This document shows, in pieces, positions 63,526-64,000 of a stretch of 64,000 nt of DNA. Source of the DNA: Escarpia spicata (Eukaryota > Annelida > Polychaeta > Sabellida > Siboglinidae); assembly GCA_963995525.1 (NCBI GenBank), contig OZ023214.1:47008016-47072015 (forward strand), given 5' to 3'. Position 1 is the stretch's first letter, and each line of letters opens with the position of its first letter. The position numbers and the translations under genes are program-made. The notes beneath the pieces are model-generated. The model was not told the DNA's origin, did no database searches, and was given only the letters and a program-made list of their open reading frames with translations.

Positions 63526-64000
63526 ACCAAACTATTTTAAAATTGTATTTTTATTTATCTTTTCACAAAAAACAAAGTAATATAAACCAAGCCATTTTTA
63601 CAATATGATGCACTGTCATTAAATATATTGAATAATTATTTATTCATGACTAAAATTAAAAAAATATTATATTACCAGGAATGTACAATTTCCGCTGATC
63701 TTTAAGTTTTTATTTTCATTTATCCAGACAAACCAGTTTTTTTTCACATATATAATTATTATATACTACTGTACAGTATATAATAATAATAATAAGATAA
63801 CTTCTACTGCGCTTAAATCCTTGGAAACCAAGCTCAGAGGCACATCAAAACAAAAGGATTGGTCAATCTCAAAATCCATAAGTAGTATTCCAGTTGTCAA
63901 CAGATGGGTCAAGGCGCAAGGGAGCTACGGTGGATAAGCAAGGTTGTAAAGATAAGTTTTTAAATGACAACGGAATTTTGTAATATTTTCAACTGATCTA

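Overview
This is a eukaryotic, animal window: AT-rich DNA with split genes, GT-AG introns of several kilobases, long microsatellites, and many decayed retroelements and MITE-like elements. No bacterial operon, rRNA, CRISPR or phage structure was seen. The gene content (a chitin-binding transmembrane protein, a protein of EB-type cysteine modules, a peroxisomal enoyl-CoA isomerase) and the repeats (CR1-like, RTE-like, Ty3/gypsy, tRNA-derived SINEs, TTAA and TA MITEs) fit a marine invertebrate bilaterian. The species or phylum cannot be fixed from the sequence alone.

Three host genes could be assembled by matching reading frames to splice sites, all on the minus strand. (1) 34772 to 16205: a four-exon, 515-residue type II membrane protein with an Arg/Asp/Glu-rich cytoplasmic part, a tandem SRQxSxx repeat, one membrane span, and two peritrophin-A-like chitin-binding modules at the C-terminus. 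(2) 49632 to 38416: a secreted, cysteine-rich protein whose exons are all joined in phase 1. It has a signal peptide exon, about five EB-like modules and a short hydrophobic tail that suggests a GPI anchor; its start-codon exon was not found. (3) 62431 to 55751: the C-terminal 201 residues of an ECI2-like enoyl-CoA delta isomerase ending in the peroxisomal signal SKL. Its N-terminal exons probably lie beyond the right edge. A fourth, decayed gene (6183 to 4836) keeps an intact first exon and a CRE-bearing promoter but has later stops and frame changes.

Layout. 1-4 kb: a minisatellite split by an RTE-like LINE, then a Ty3/gypsy integrase remnant. 4.8-6.3 kb: the decayed gene. 6.3-9 kb: AT-rich DNA. 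9-14.4 kb: CTCF-like motifs, an RPA-like zinc-finger remnant, ACTC satellite, 65 bp and about 310 bp tandem repeats, and a LINE fragment. 16.2-34.8 kb: the chitin-binding gene, whose introns hold a SINE, a purine-rich GGGA/GGAC tract, a long AC tract, a foldback element and an RTE-like LINE. 38.4-49.6 kb: the EB-module gene, whose 7.3 kb first mapped intron holds a 35 bp satellite split by a SINE, an intact CR1-like LINE (981-residue ORF2) and a second, truncated LINE. 50.7-52.5 kb: another broken LINE. 55.7-62.4 kb: the ECI2-like gene with a TTAA palindromic MITE, a pogo-like MITE and a non-canonical GC-AG intron.

The most unusual structure is the 35 bp satellite at 42216-43803. Each unit resembles the intron/exon junction of the adjacent EB exon, so the intron carries dozens of 3' splice-site look-alikes in the same orientation as the true site. 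No complete new defence or mobile system was found; the candidates for novelty are this array, the two membrane-associated cysteine-rich genes, and several unclassified foldback elements.
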